A DNA stretch of 41,514 nucleotides from Hyphomicrobiales bacterium. GTDB taxonomy: Bacteria > Pseudomonadota > Alphaproteobacteria > Rhizobiales > Beijerinckiaceae. The stretch lies in the NCBI GenBank assembly GCA_028290285.1, contig JAQGKD010000078.1:1-41514 (forward strand), in the 5' to 3' direction. Shown in pieces: positions 33,893 through 41,514 of this stretch. Position 1 is the stretch's first letter. Each line of letters opens with the position of its first letter. Below the pieces are notes generated by a model that saw nothing but the letters and a program-made list of their open reading frames with translations, searched no databases and was not told the origin of the DNA. A program made the translations under genes and the position numbers.

Positions 33893-34316
33893 ATGTCAGC
33901 AATCGAAACCTTTACAGCGGTGACAAATATTGTTGCCAAGCCGCCGGCAGACCCGTGACTTTTGCAGCGTGCGCCTTGATCTTAGTGGTTTGGGGAGCAT
34001 GCGTCCGATGTTTGCCTATTCCGATACCTGGGAGCTCGTCATCAACACGGGCACGACCATCATCACCTTCCTCATGGTGTTCCTGATTCAGAATACGCAA
34101 AACCGCGACGGCGCGGCGATCCAGGCGAAGCTCGACGAACTCATCCGCACGAGCGCCGCCCAGAATGCTTTTATAGGGATTGAGCGGCTCACTGACGAAG
34201 AGCTCGATGAAATCCGCGTCACATGTGAAGCTCGTGGCAAAGCAGAGGCCGCGGCGGACTTTGCTGAACAGAAGGCTAACCAGCGCGCCCGGCGCGCGGC
34301 GGAAAAGGCCAACTAG
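33893..34316 (+). pseudogene. Low-affinity iron permease family protein, two frameshifts
   Basis: AAGGAG precedes an ATG at 33893 (MSAIETFTAVTNIVAK). One frame over comes AAGRPVTFAACALILVVWGA (first membrane helix). In a third frame follows FAYSDTWELVINTGTTIITF, LMVFLIQNTQNRDGAAIQAK and LDELIRTSAAQNAF, the diagnostic second helix and QNTQNRD motif of the family. The C-terminus is a charged coil (EEELDEIR-like, ADFAEQKANQRARRAAEKAN). Two single-base indels (about 33942 and 34008) break the gene. The family is named for iron transport in yeast; the bacterial role is uncertain. Confidence 0.82.
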
Positions 34317-34500
34317 CTAGCTGGGCTCATGCAGGCGATCCACGGACAGCCCCTTACTCCAATCGGTTGGACTGAAGCATATGATAGATCGTTCGCCGCC
34401 TGGGATGAGCCTCGGGGACCGCGGGGCCACGAACATAGAAGACCCCGCCACCTAGTCCCGTTGTCAGATGGCTACCTTAGTGGCTCTCGGCGACCCTAGG

Positions 34501-34731
34501 CTATACACGTCGGCAAACACCTCGAGTGTGTTTCTCAATGCGAGCCAGAACATCGTCCAACGATTTGTATCCATGGAACGGTAGGGCGTTCATCGTCTCC
34601 TGCGCCTTGCCCTCTGGCTCGAGGACAAAGTCACCCGGCGATTTCTGAACAATGGTCCCCATGGATCGCCCAAGAAGATCGGTCAGACGCCATGTCTTGC
34701 CGTCGCTCTCGGGAGTGAGGAGCATGTCCAT
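34501..34731 (-). CDS. Small conserved-looking hypothetical protein
   Basis: 76 residues from the ATG at 34731 (MDMLLTPESDGKTWRLTDLL), with AAAGGA about 8 bases upstream. It contains GRSMGTIVQKSPGDFVLEPE and a C-terminal helix SLDDVLARIEKHTRG. No signal peptide, no membrane segment, no Cys pair. The composition is that of a real small soluble protein, but I do not recognise a family. Confidence 0.55.
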   Translation of the reverse strand: MDMLLTPESDGKTWRLTDLLGRSMGTIVQKSPGDFVLEPEGKAQETMNALPFHGYKSLDDVLARIEKHTRGVCRRV

Positions 34732-34976
34732 GAAGCATCCTTTCGCAACCGGAAACTCGCCGGAAGCGAGGCAGGCTACCACAGCCTCTCTCGGCTTTCG
34801 CTAATGGCATGGTCCTTTGTGCGTCAAGAACGCCAGCGTCCTCCTGCCGGTGCCGCGGTCCTCCCTAAGTCGCGTAAATCCCATCCGCTGGGCTCCCGGT
34901 CGTTTGTAGCGGCGTGGAACAGTCACGCTGTCAGCGAGTTCAGGCTGCTCTGCAACGATGCAAGGAGCACACATTC

Positions 34977-35294
34977 ATGAGGTACATTCTCGCCGCCGTT
35001 TTCCTGGTCAGCGCGACCGGAGTCGCCATGGCGCAGAGCGCATCGCCGCCAGCCAATCAAAAGCCGAGCACGCCCGCTATCAGCAACGCCGATCGCAACA
35101 ACTCGGGCGCGCCCGCAGCTGGGGCCAACAGCTTCACCGAGGGCCAGGCGAAGTTGCGGATCGAGGGCGCTGGCTATTCCAACGTCACCAGCCTCGCCAA
35201 GGACACGGATGGTGTTTGGCGTGGCAAGGGCTCTAAGGGCGGAAAGTCGATGGACGTCAGCCTCGATTACCAGGGCAACGTCGTCGCGAAGTGA
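34977..35294 (+). CDS. Small secreted protein, possibly PepSY-like
   Basis: 105 residues from the ATG at 34977 (AAGGAG 9 bases upstream). Residues 1-20 (MRYILAAVFLVSATGVAMAQ) are a signal peptide with AMA-Q cleavage. After a Ser/Pro/Asn-rich linker comes a compact domain: FTEGQAKLRIEGAGYSNVTS, LAKDTDGVWRGKGSKGGKSM, DVSLDYQGNVVAK. The helix followed by strands with D-G-x-W-x-G resembles a PepSY/BON-like periplasmic domain. It lies 37 bases upstream of the YflT-domain gene and is probably co-transcribed with it; both look like envelope stress proteins. Confidence 0.75.
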   Translation: MRYILAAVFLVSATGVAMAQSASPPANQKPSTPAISNADRNNSGAPAAGANSFTEGQAKLRIEGAGYSNVTSLAKDTDGVWRGKGSKGGKSMDVSLDYQGNVVAK

Positions 35295-35331
35295 GCGGCA
35301 TTTCTGTTTTCAAGAAACCCAAGGAGATTCC

Positions 35332-35940
35332 ATGACCAGAACCGTCTCAGCTCTGTTCGACACCTACGCAGCAGCCTCCTCCGCAGTTAGCGCGCTTGAG
35401 GCCGCGGGCACTCCGCGCTCCGAGATCAGCATCGTGTCCAACAACTCCGAGAATTGGCACAAGGGCGACGCAGCTTCCGACGCCGCAGACGATGCGGGCA
35501 AGGGCGCGGGGATCGGCGCCGCCGTCGGCGGTCTGGGCGGCCTCCTTACGGGCCTTGGCCTGATGGCCATCCCAGGCGTTGGTCCTGTCGTCGCTGCCGG
35601 TTGGCTCGCCTCCACTGCAGTCGGTGCTCTCGCGGGCGCCGCAGTCGGCGGTGCAGCAGGTGGCCTCATCGGAGGACTTACCGACGCAGGGGTACCTGAA
35701 CGAGACGCCCACGTTTATGCCGAAGGCGTGCGCCGTGGCGGCACGCTGGTCACCGCGCGCGCCGACGAGTCCCGAGCTGACGCGGCCCAGGCGATTCTCG
35801 ATCGCAACAAGGCGGTGAATCTTTCCGTCCGCGGCGACGCCTATCGGGCCAGCGGCTGGTCTTCGTTCGACGCGGCTGCCCCCGCTTATACTGCCGATGA
35901 GGTCGCCCGCGAAAGAACGCGCTATTCGTCGTCGCTCTGA
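35332..35940 (+). CDS. General stress protein 17M-like (YflT domain) with glycine-zipper segment
   Basis: 202 residues; AAGGAG lies 5 bases before the ATG. The N-terminal domain (MTRTVSALFDTYAAASSAVS, EISIVSNN) fits the YflT/general stress protein 17M family. The middle (about 60-120) is a Gly/Ala-rich hydrophobic stretch, IGAAVGGLGGLLTGLGLMAI and VGALAGAAVGGAAGGLIGGL, typical of glycine-zipper membrane insertion. The segment ADESRADAAQAILDR with the preceding GVRRGGTLVTARAD is a second YflT-like element. Two of these genes together (with 34977-35294) suggest a stress-induced operon. Function in these proteins is unknown. Confidence 0.82.
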   Translation: MTRTVSALFDTYAAASSAVSALEAAGTPRSEISIVSNNSENWHKGDAASDAADDAGKGAGIGAAVGGLGGLLTGLGLMAIPGVGPVVAAGWLASTAVGALAGAAVGGAAGGLIGGLTDAGVPERDAHVYAEGVRRGGTLVTARADESRADAAQAILDRNKAVNLSVRGDAYRASGWSSFDAAAPAYTADEVARERTRYSSSL

Positions 35941-36111
35941 CCAATGGACGGGGACGCTCGCGCCTTAGGCGTCCCCGTGGGTGCTATGGCCGTCTCCGGC
36001 GTACCGTTTATGTAGGCGTGCACGAGGATAAGTTCCCTTCACAGGTTCGTCGGGAGACAGCCGGCGCAGGAAGGAGCCCTGATCTCACCGTGTTAGAGCT
36101 AGGAGAACACT

Positions 36112-36440
36112 GTGGTCGCAAATCCAAGCATTCTCCCGCTTGACGAAGATCAGCGCATGGCCGCAGTCCGACGCTATGACATCGATACGCCTCCAGATGG
36201 CATGTTTGACCGGATTACCGCACTGGCCGCGCGGCGCTTCGAGGTTCCGATCTAAATCATAAGCGTCGTCGACGAGGACCGGATCTGGTTCAAGTCACAC
36301 CATAGGTAGACGCAGAGCAGATTGAGCGAGTCCCGGGCCTGTGCGCTTCGGCGATCCCAGCGACTGATCTGCACATCCTGAAGGACGCGAGCCTTGATCC
36401 TCGCAGTCTGGCCAACCCCCTCGTAGCAGGCAAGATTTGA
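36112..36440 (+). pseudogene. GAF-domain sensor protein, in-frame stop and frameshift
   Basis: It starts with GTG at 36112 (AGGAG upstream). LPLDEDQRMAAVRRYDIDTP and DRITALAARRFEVPI is the start of a GAF-domain signalling protein. A TAA follows PI, where homologues have a residue before I-I-S-V-V-D; the frame goes on IISVVDEDRIWFKSHH. After a further shift near 36305 it reads EQIERVPGLCASAIPATDLH, ILKDASLDPRSLANPLVAG and stops at 36438-36440. The catalytic or output half is absent. Such GAF proteins are usually kinases or cyclases. Confidence 0.7.
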
Positions 36441-36556
36441 CGGCTCTGAACCCGAAGATGGTTGAGCGGGTTCTGACGTTATTGCTGCGCAACTTGGCTG
36501 CGACCCAGCCCGACATGTCGCCGGGCTGGGTGCTTAGGCCCGGGACCCCCCTTAAA

Positions 36557-37085
36557 TTAAGTTTTTAGGCGAGCGTTGCATTGAGAATAGTAGCCGCCAC
36601 CTTTCTCGATTCCATTTCAGGCCGCCATTGGTATTTGCCGCCTTGTTAACATTGTACTGGTCGAGACAGGTTGTGCATCCGGGCCTTGCCCGCGCTCTCC
36701 GTCGAATACTTGGGCGAGACAGCAGACGGAAAGACCGCAGCGCTAGGTGGCGCAGCGGCAGGTGTCGGGGTCCGAGAGCGCGTCGCGGTTGAAGGCGCCG
36801 ATGTCGTCGGGGCAGCTCTAGCAGGTCGTGCCGTGGTTGATGGAGGGGGGCTGGGCGCCGCCGGTGCCGCTGCGGCGGGCGTAGTAGTAGCCGCAGTCGC
36901 GGCCGCCCCGGCTCCGCATTCTGACTTCCGAAAGTCGTTGTATTTCTGGCTATTGAGCGTACCAGCCGTTTTTGCGGCCTGGTACTTCACGCTGCACTCC
37001 TTCTGTGTCAGTGCACTTGCCGGCGCGTAATCAGCAGAAGACCGACTGGTAGCACAGCGGCCACAGTCATCCAGAGGCGTGTCAT
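36557..37085 (-). pseudogene. Small secreted KECSVKYQAAK protein with Ala/Pro-rich linker, three frameshifts
   Basis: The ATG at 37085 (AGGAG upstream) starts a signal peptide (MTRLWMTVAAVLPVGLLLI). One frame over: APASALTQKECSVKYQAAKT and FRKSECGAG, a conserved Cys-containing motif of Rhizobiales secreted proteins. An 80-residue Ala/Pro/Thr linker follows. After an extra A near 36660 it reads CLDQYNVNKAANTNGGLKW, and after another near 36615 IEKGGGYYSQCNARLKT and a stop at 36557-36559. The N- and C-terminal Cys blocks are those of the family. The long low-complexity linker is unusual. Function unknown. Confidence 0.7.
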
Positions 37086-37924
37086 CGTCTTTCTCCTAGG
37101 GCCCGAAGCGAGCAACGGTCCAGAGTTGTCGTTTGACGAAAAAAGCAAAGGCAGCATTTGGGTGGGTGCGCGCCTATGAACAGAGGTTTCCCGCCATTCT
37201 CGGCGCCGCCGTCCGTCGACGAGGTCTGGGTTGCCGCCAAAAAGTCGGGGAGGGTTGCGCCCGGTGGGCGAAGGAGGCCGGCAGGCGAGTGCACGCGATC
37301 TGGCTGTAGAAGACAATCGAGCGGCTCAGTGTGGTCAGCGAAGGGAGCGCCTCGGATATGCGCGACCCATTCCGCGAAGTTGCCGGATCCGGACGATGAG
37401 CCAGCATTGTTGTGATCTCGTGGATAATCTGCCGCTTTCTGGCGTGCGTTGTCGGCCACGGTGAGTAGCGTCGCTAGACGGGCCGCAATGGCTAAGGCAC
37501 GACCGTAGAATTAACCGGCTCGCTACGCCAGCCAGCCTCATTGAGTAGCCGGCCCATGACGCCTTGAGAGACTGGCGCGACGATGTAGCTAGTGCGCAGG
37601 TCGCCTAAAATGACCGGTTTACGCGCTCGCTCAAGCACAGTGGATTGCTATGAGCAGGCAAATCGCAGGATCCAAGCGATCGTGATCGACCTTTCTCGGC
37701 CCTGTGAGGCCTCCCAAGTCCTCAAGCCATGGGATCAACGGCTCGCATTCCAAGCGGGTACCTTACTGCCGCGCGGCATGAATCACCGCTAGAAAGTTCA
37801 CTGTTTGATAGGTCTTCCGCAAAATTCCCAGTTGCTGCCGAGGCGGTAAGAGGTGGAGGTTGCAAACGCGGGCAATTCGAGTGGCCGGAATTGCCGGTGC
37901 GCTGCTCCGTAAAACGCGGCTCGC
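37086..37924. other. Gene-poor stretch of 840 bases
   Basis: ORFs here (for example minus 37082-37459, opening ADNARQKAADYPRDHNNAGS) have no recognisable domain, no good start signal and mutually overlapping frames. I find no RNA gene, no repeat and no terminator strong enough to name. It may hold further decayed DNA. Confidence 0.35.
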
Positions 37925-39112
37925 TCAAGCCGTCAGGGCGAACTTCCGACAATGCTCAAGATAACCGTGCTCGTGACTCGCTAGCAAAGTCACAATAGAT
38001 GACCAAAGCCAGGAAGGGGCGTCGAGGGTTTTCGAACGGTTTTTCATGAGGTCAGCTTGCCAATCTTTTCGAGATGCGGCGCTCATTTGTCGCGCATGAG
38101 CGTGCCCGACAACGGTCGCCAGATATCTGGCTGTTCGCACGGCCTCATCGGAGGTCAAACTCTCCACCTCCAACTTTAGATCCTGGGGTAGCAGTTCTCG
38201 AATGAAAACGGATTTGCTTCCGAGCTTTGCGGCACGCATACGCTGCCCGAGGAAAGGCGAAACGTGCCGAGCACCCTCTACGATGCGTTCGCCTTCACGT
38301 TTCGGCATTTCGACCCCAAGGTAATGCGGCGCTGCTGCGTTAGCCCCTTCTTTGATATCCATGAGACAATACGAACGGTCGCGGCCCTTTTTGCCAACGG
38401 AGAGCAGCACTGCATATCGAAGAAGGCCGAGTGAACTGCAGCCCTTCATCCAATAGGCCGCATCCACGAACTTGACGGGCGCATCGTCGTCTCGCGAACG
38501 CAGTGAAGTTACCAAATCTTTCAACGTAGGGTCTCCGAAGAGGGCGGCGATTTCCGCCCGCTCGTCGTCCCGCAACGGCCAGAATCTCTTCCCCATTGGA
38601 ATTTTGGGGCGGGCGTTTTCAATCCGTTCTTTGGCCAAGTGCTTCCAAGTTCGAAGACGCGACTGGCGAATTGCAGCCCTCACAGATTCGGGCACTTCCT
38701 CGTTGTCTTCGCCGTCCCAGTCCGGTTGGAAGGCGGCCTCATACCCCTCGATCATGTTTTCGATCATCCGGGCAGTGGTTACCCCCGGAAGGTCCGATCC
38801 GCGGGCTGCTGAGGCAAGCGACAAGCCGAGCCTGATTAGATCGTGGGCCGGGTTTCCGATCACGGTCTGATCGAGATCCCGGATTTGGACCTGAATTCGA
38901 CCGTTAGCGTTTGCGATCGGTCCCAGATTGCCCACATGGCAGTCCCCACATATCCAAATGGCAGGCCCTTCAGGAAGTGCTCCGCTCTTTAGAGCCGCCA
39001 GCCACTCGTAGAACTGGACTGTATTTCCACGCACGTAGGCGTGCGAAGAGCGGGCCATCTTCAGGTTTCGCTGCTTCGTGAGCGTAGCCTGGCGGTCGGC
39101 AGGGGATGTCAT
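37925..39112 (-). CDS. DUF2252-family protein (kinase-like fold)
   Basis: 395 residues, complete. The family resembles protein/aminoglycoside-type kinases: GDCHVGNLG at 56-64 is the Brenner-like G-D-x-H-x-x-N motif, and RDLDQTVIGNPAHDLIRLGL (78-97) supplies the metal-binding Asp. N-terminal SSHAYVRGNTVQFYEW (22-37), then DAAYWMKGCSSLGLLRY and DIKEGANAA (Lys in the N-lobe-like part), VEGARHVSPFLGQRM and VGHAHARQM are typical of the family. Substrate and function are not established. It is single, not in an operon, and free of lesions although flanked by decayed or empty DNA on both sides. Confidence 0.88.
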   Translation of the reverse strand: MTSPADRQATLTKQRNLKMARSSHAYVRGNTVQFYEWLAALKSGALPEGPAIWICGDCHVGNLGPIANANGRIQVQIRDLDQTVIGNPAHDLIRLGLSLASAARGSDLPGVTTARMIENMIEGYEAAFQPDWDGEDNEEVPESVRAAIRQSRLRTWKHLAKERIENARPKIPMGKRFWPLRDDERAEIAALFGDPTLKDLVTSLRSRDDDAPVKFVDAAYWMKGCSSLGLLRYAVLLSVGKKGRDRSYCLMDIKEGANAAAPHYLGVEMPKREGERIVEGARHVSPFLGQRMRAAKLGSKSVFIRELLPQDLKLEVESLTSDEAVRTARYLATVVGHAHARQMSAASRKDWQADLMKNRSKTLDAPSWLWSSIVTLLASHEHGYLEHCRKFALTA

Positions 39113-40166
39113 TGAATTTTCCTGGGTTAGTTATGCGCGCGAGGCGTTTTCTTCGTAAATGCTAGGATTAGTCCAGGCTAGGTGGACAAGTTCCACGCAG
39201 CCGCCAAGATATTCCTTTATTCAATGCAAACAATCGGCCCATGCCCGCGTGGCTCCCCGACATAGGCCACCACCAGGCATGCGCTGCGACCAGGGAAGGT
39301 CCACTGGCTCGCGGGAGGTCGGCTGCTTTTTTGCAGCGCCAGTTACTGCTGGTGGGCTGCCGACGCACTTACCAGAAGCTCTAGCCAAGCTCCACCTCTG
39401 TATTGGACATCCGACCTTGGCTAGCAGGGTTGTTTAGCGGGCGTGGGGATCTGTCGCCGAAGTGGCTATTGCGTGCCGTCTAGCTGAGTGCTCTTACCCA
39501 AGGCAAAGAAAATATGGGCTTAGGAGGTCTGAATGGTTCGGCCCGGGCGCGTTTGGTTCCTTGAACACACTGCACTCAACCTACGACGGAGCGCCGAGTA
39601 CGGCGCGGTCGTTCGGCAAAGGCGGCTGCGGGTCCCCGCAACCAACTCACCAACAAGCACCTCCACTGAGCGTGCACTGCCCGGGACAGCTTCTCCAGTC
39701 GCAACCGCGGTCCTCGCGTCGAGCTCCTGTCGCAGGCGCTCCTCATGTTCATCGGCGCGCGTTACAACCGTCTTCAGCTCTTTGGTAAATTGTCTTCTCA
39801 AATCGCGCCACAACAAGCCTAGGGTGCAGGGGAAATCGACCAGTAAATATAGCACAGCATGCCCTTTCAGGCGCAACGATGGCGCAGTACGAGCTCGTGG
39901 GCTGCATCGCGCAAGATGGGCGGACGAGGACCGCGATACTCCCGCCAGCGTAGGCAGTTGGGACATAACGGAACTCTTGCCGTTTTGTATTGCGTGCGAC
40001 TACTTCCACGCTTGGTTCGTTTTCTGTGGCTTAAGCGCGAGCTTGATCTTAAACTTGCGCATGGGTTTGTCGCGTTGCTGCGACGGCCTGGGAAGCATTC
40101 AAGGACTGGGTCTGGCAGGTAGGAACCCGGCAGTACCTGTAATCACGTCACCATGGAGCCAGCCTG
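39113..40166. other. Gene-poor stretch of about 1050 bases
   Basis: No gene I can support. A minus frame (39520-39966) includes FTKELKTVVTRADEHEERLR, a charged helix, and a plus frame (39533-40255) overlaps it, but neither has known motifs and each may be a shadow of the other. A short ACCGAGG-like purine run precedes the next small gene. The base composition is slightly lower in GC than the metabolic genes. Confidence 0.35.
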
Positions 40167-40385
40167 ATGGTCGGAAGCAAATTCGTTTACACCGAGGGGG
40201 ACCTACAGATCAAAGACTTGTGGGTGCCGACAGAGGACTATTGGCCGAAGCTTAGCGACGCTGCCCGGGGCGTTCAGGACCCCATCGAACGCGCGCACCT
40301 GATGAAAGTCATCCAGGACCGCGACTTCGAATTCGTCTGCGTGCTCTTCGACAATCACCAAATCCCGCCCCCCAGCAGTTATTGA
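40167..40385 (+). CDS. Small hypothetical protein, possibly the first half of a gene broken by an in-frame TGA
   Basis: 72 residues from the ATG at 40167 (GGAG 8-9 bases upstream): MVGSKFVYTEGDLQIKDLWV, PTEDYWPKLSDAARGVQD, RAHLMKVIQDRDFEFVCVLF, ending PPPSSY. Immediately after the TGA the same frame continues TETYKKAAKIAAKLIADAPV, PTQPTAAYFLVAETIRCLYG and on to a stop at 40659-40661. That stretch has a natural amino-acid mix but no start codon until an internal site near 40443. So either this is a short protein, or a ~165-codon gene interrupted by one stop. I do not recognise the family. Confidence 0.45.
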   Translation: MVGSKFVYTEGDLQIKDLWVPTEDYWPKLSDAARGVQDPIERAHLMKVIQDRDFEFVCVLFDNHQIPPPSSY

Positions 40386-40878
40386 AGATGCCATGCGGTC
40401 GCGACAGAGACTTACAAGAAAGCGGCGAAGATAGCCGCGAAATTGATTGCAGATGCTCCGGTGCCAACGCAGCCGACGGCGGCCTATTTTCTGGTGGCTG
40501 AAACAATCAGGTGCTTATATGGGATGCCCTCGGTCGGTTCCCCGAAAAGGACAGCACTGGTGTTGGTCAAGGAGGAGGCTACATGGACTGCGGAGCCCGG
40601 TCACCTCGACGAATGCCTCCGAGGCAAGAAGCGAATGAGCGCCGCGGGCGAGCCCGAGTAGGTCGACCCGCCAGCTCCGCCCTTTTTAGCGAGACGATGA
40701 CGGCGACCATTTAGGTGTTGGGGTTTGGGCAGTAATTGCAATATCAAGGCTTAAATCAGCGGACCTCAGATCCTCATCTGTCGGTCGAAATTTCCGCGAA
40801 GATGAAGCAGCACCACGCCTAAACCGGCGGGTGCACTCGGAAAGGCAAAATTCGCCCGACCACGCTCGATTTACGCGT

Positions 40879-41514
40879 TCATGGAAATTCAACCGGGTCT
40901 CGCAGAAATCTCTCGTTCGCGGTCGCTTCAAAGGATTGTGCGACGGCATTCCACACGAGCCAGTCGACCGAGATGCTGTCCGGGCCTATGCGGAGCAGAT
41001 TGCAGGAGTTGAGTTCCCCGCGCTGGCGCGTGGAGGTTGCGGTACCGGCCTGCACGAGCAGGATCGGGCGGCCTGAAGAGTGGTATCGCGTCGCGCTGCT
41101 GCCCGTATGGCGGATGTGAAGATGACCTGAGAGGACGATGTCCACACCACAGTCGATCAGCCGGGACATGGCCATGGCCGCGCGGCCGACAACCGCTTCG
41201 CCGTGGGCGGCAAGCGGCAAATCGAACGGGTGGTGGGTGACGACGATCCGGGCCGCTTTAGCCGGAGCCTCGGAGAGGAGCTCGCAACAGTGTCCCATCT
41301 GACGCTCGTTGATGCGCCCGTTCTTCCAAGTCAACGATCGAGCCGTATTGATCCCGACCACGGCGATTTCGTCGTCCACGAATGAGGGCTGGAGATCGTC
41401 GCCGATGATGCGCCGGAATTTGGCGAGGGGACGCAGCCATCGCGACGAGACGTCGTACAACGGAACATCGTGGTTTCCTGGCACCACGAGTACCGGTGCC
41501 TGGAGCTTGCGGAT
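40879..41514 (-). CDS. Calcineurin-like metallophosphoesterase, N-terminus outside window
   Basis: The minus frame is open to the right edge (212 codons visible). It begins IRKLQAPVLVVPGNHDVPLY, so the D-x-H and GD motifs lie beyond the edge. GNHD (metal ligand Asn/His), VTHHPFDLPL (second His ligand) and SGHLHIRH (G-H-x-H) are present. The spacing fits the cAMP phosphodiesterase/Icc-like branch of metallophosphoesterases. Stop at 40879-40881. Substrate unknown. Confidence 0.88.
   Translation of the reverse strand: MRKLQAPVLVVPGNHDVPLYDVSSRWLRPLAKFRRIIGDDLQPSFVDDEIAVVGINTARSLTWKNGRINERQMGHCCELLSEAPAKAARIVVTHHPFDLPLAAHGEAVVGRAAMAMSRLIDCGVDIVLSGHLHIRHTGSSATRYHSSGRPILLVQAGTATSTRQRGELNSCNLLRIGPDSISVDWLVWNAVAQSFEATANERFLRDPVEFP

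Noticed and set aside
39533..40255. 240-codon plus-strand ORF
   Set aside because: No domain, poor start and antisense overlap with another open frame; treated as non-coding.
1..41514. CRISPR array, tRNA or rRNA genes
   Set aside because: No evenly spaced direct repeats and no tRNA/rRNA-like sequence were noticed on reading; a covariance search would be needed to exclude them fully.

Overview
The window looks like an accessory stretch of an alphaproteobacterial chromosome, most likely Hyphomicrobiales (Rhizobiales). I infer this from the high GC content, the gnd-zwf-pgl organisation, a ferulate-type CoA ligase/hydratase-lyase pair, and several small secreted proteins of types common in that order. 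I cannot name the genus. No tRNA, rRNA or CRISPR array was found.

Layout. 1-1861 (minus) is the N-terminal part of a large repeat-type secreted protein that runs off the left edge. 1997-5790 is a wreck: a frameshifted lipocalin-like gene, two genes (a flavodoxin-fold reductase and nrdB) cut into six pieces and shuffled with inversions, a scrap of nrdA, and a decayed MFS transporter. 6066-9819 is an intact, translationally coupled sugar-acid operon: 6-phosphogluconate dehydrogenase, glucose-6-phosphate dehydrogenase, and a fusion of 6-phosphogluconolactonase with gluconokinase. Both halves of the fusion make 6-phosphogluconate. After an SDR gene (10268-11053), a dead tyrosine recombinase and a 2Fe-2S scrap comes a catabolic island (12409-20296). 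A minus-strand operon (NDP-forming acyl-CoA ligase, hydroxycinnamoyl-CoA hydratase/lyase, Bug-type binding protein) diverges from a LysR regulator, a bicupin protein and an enolase-superfamily enzyme. Together they suggest uptake and CoA-dependent side-chain cleavage of a phenylpropenoid-like acid.

20634-22330 holds a small secreted protein and a frameshifted parA/RHH partition module flanked by related repeats, a trace of a plasmid or integrated element. 22638-28172 carries a triple-PAS hybrid histidine kinase and a GGDEF-EAL protein. 28346-30205 is again debris: a Gly-rich secreted protein, a serine recombinase, a LigD scrap and an unidentified fragment with a second copy at 33182. 30405-33157 has a GCG/CRPN secreted protein divergent from an OmpR-type response regulator/histidine kinase pair. 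33893-37085 mixes small envelope or stress genes with three decayed genes. The right end holds a DUF2252 protein, gene-poor DNA and a metallophosphoesterase cut by the edge.

The strongest overall pattern is the contrast between intact metabolic and signalling genes and more than a dozen genes broken by single-base indels, in-frame stops or rearrangement. Either this is a real pseudogene-rich island or part of it reflects sequencing or assembly error. The shuffled flavodoxin/nrdB locus is the most unusual structure.
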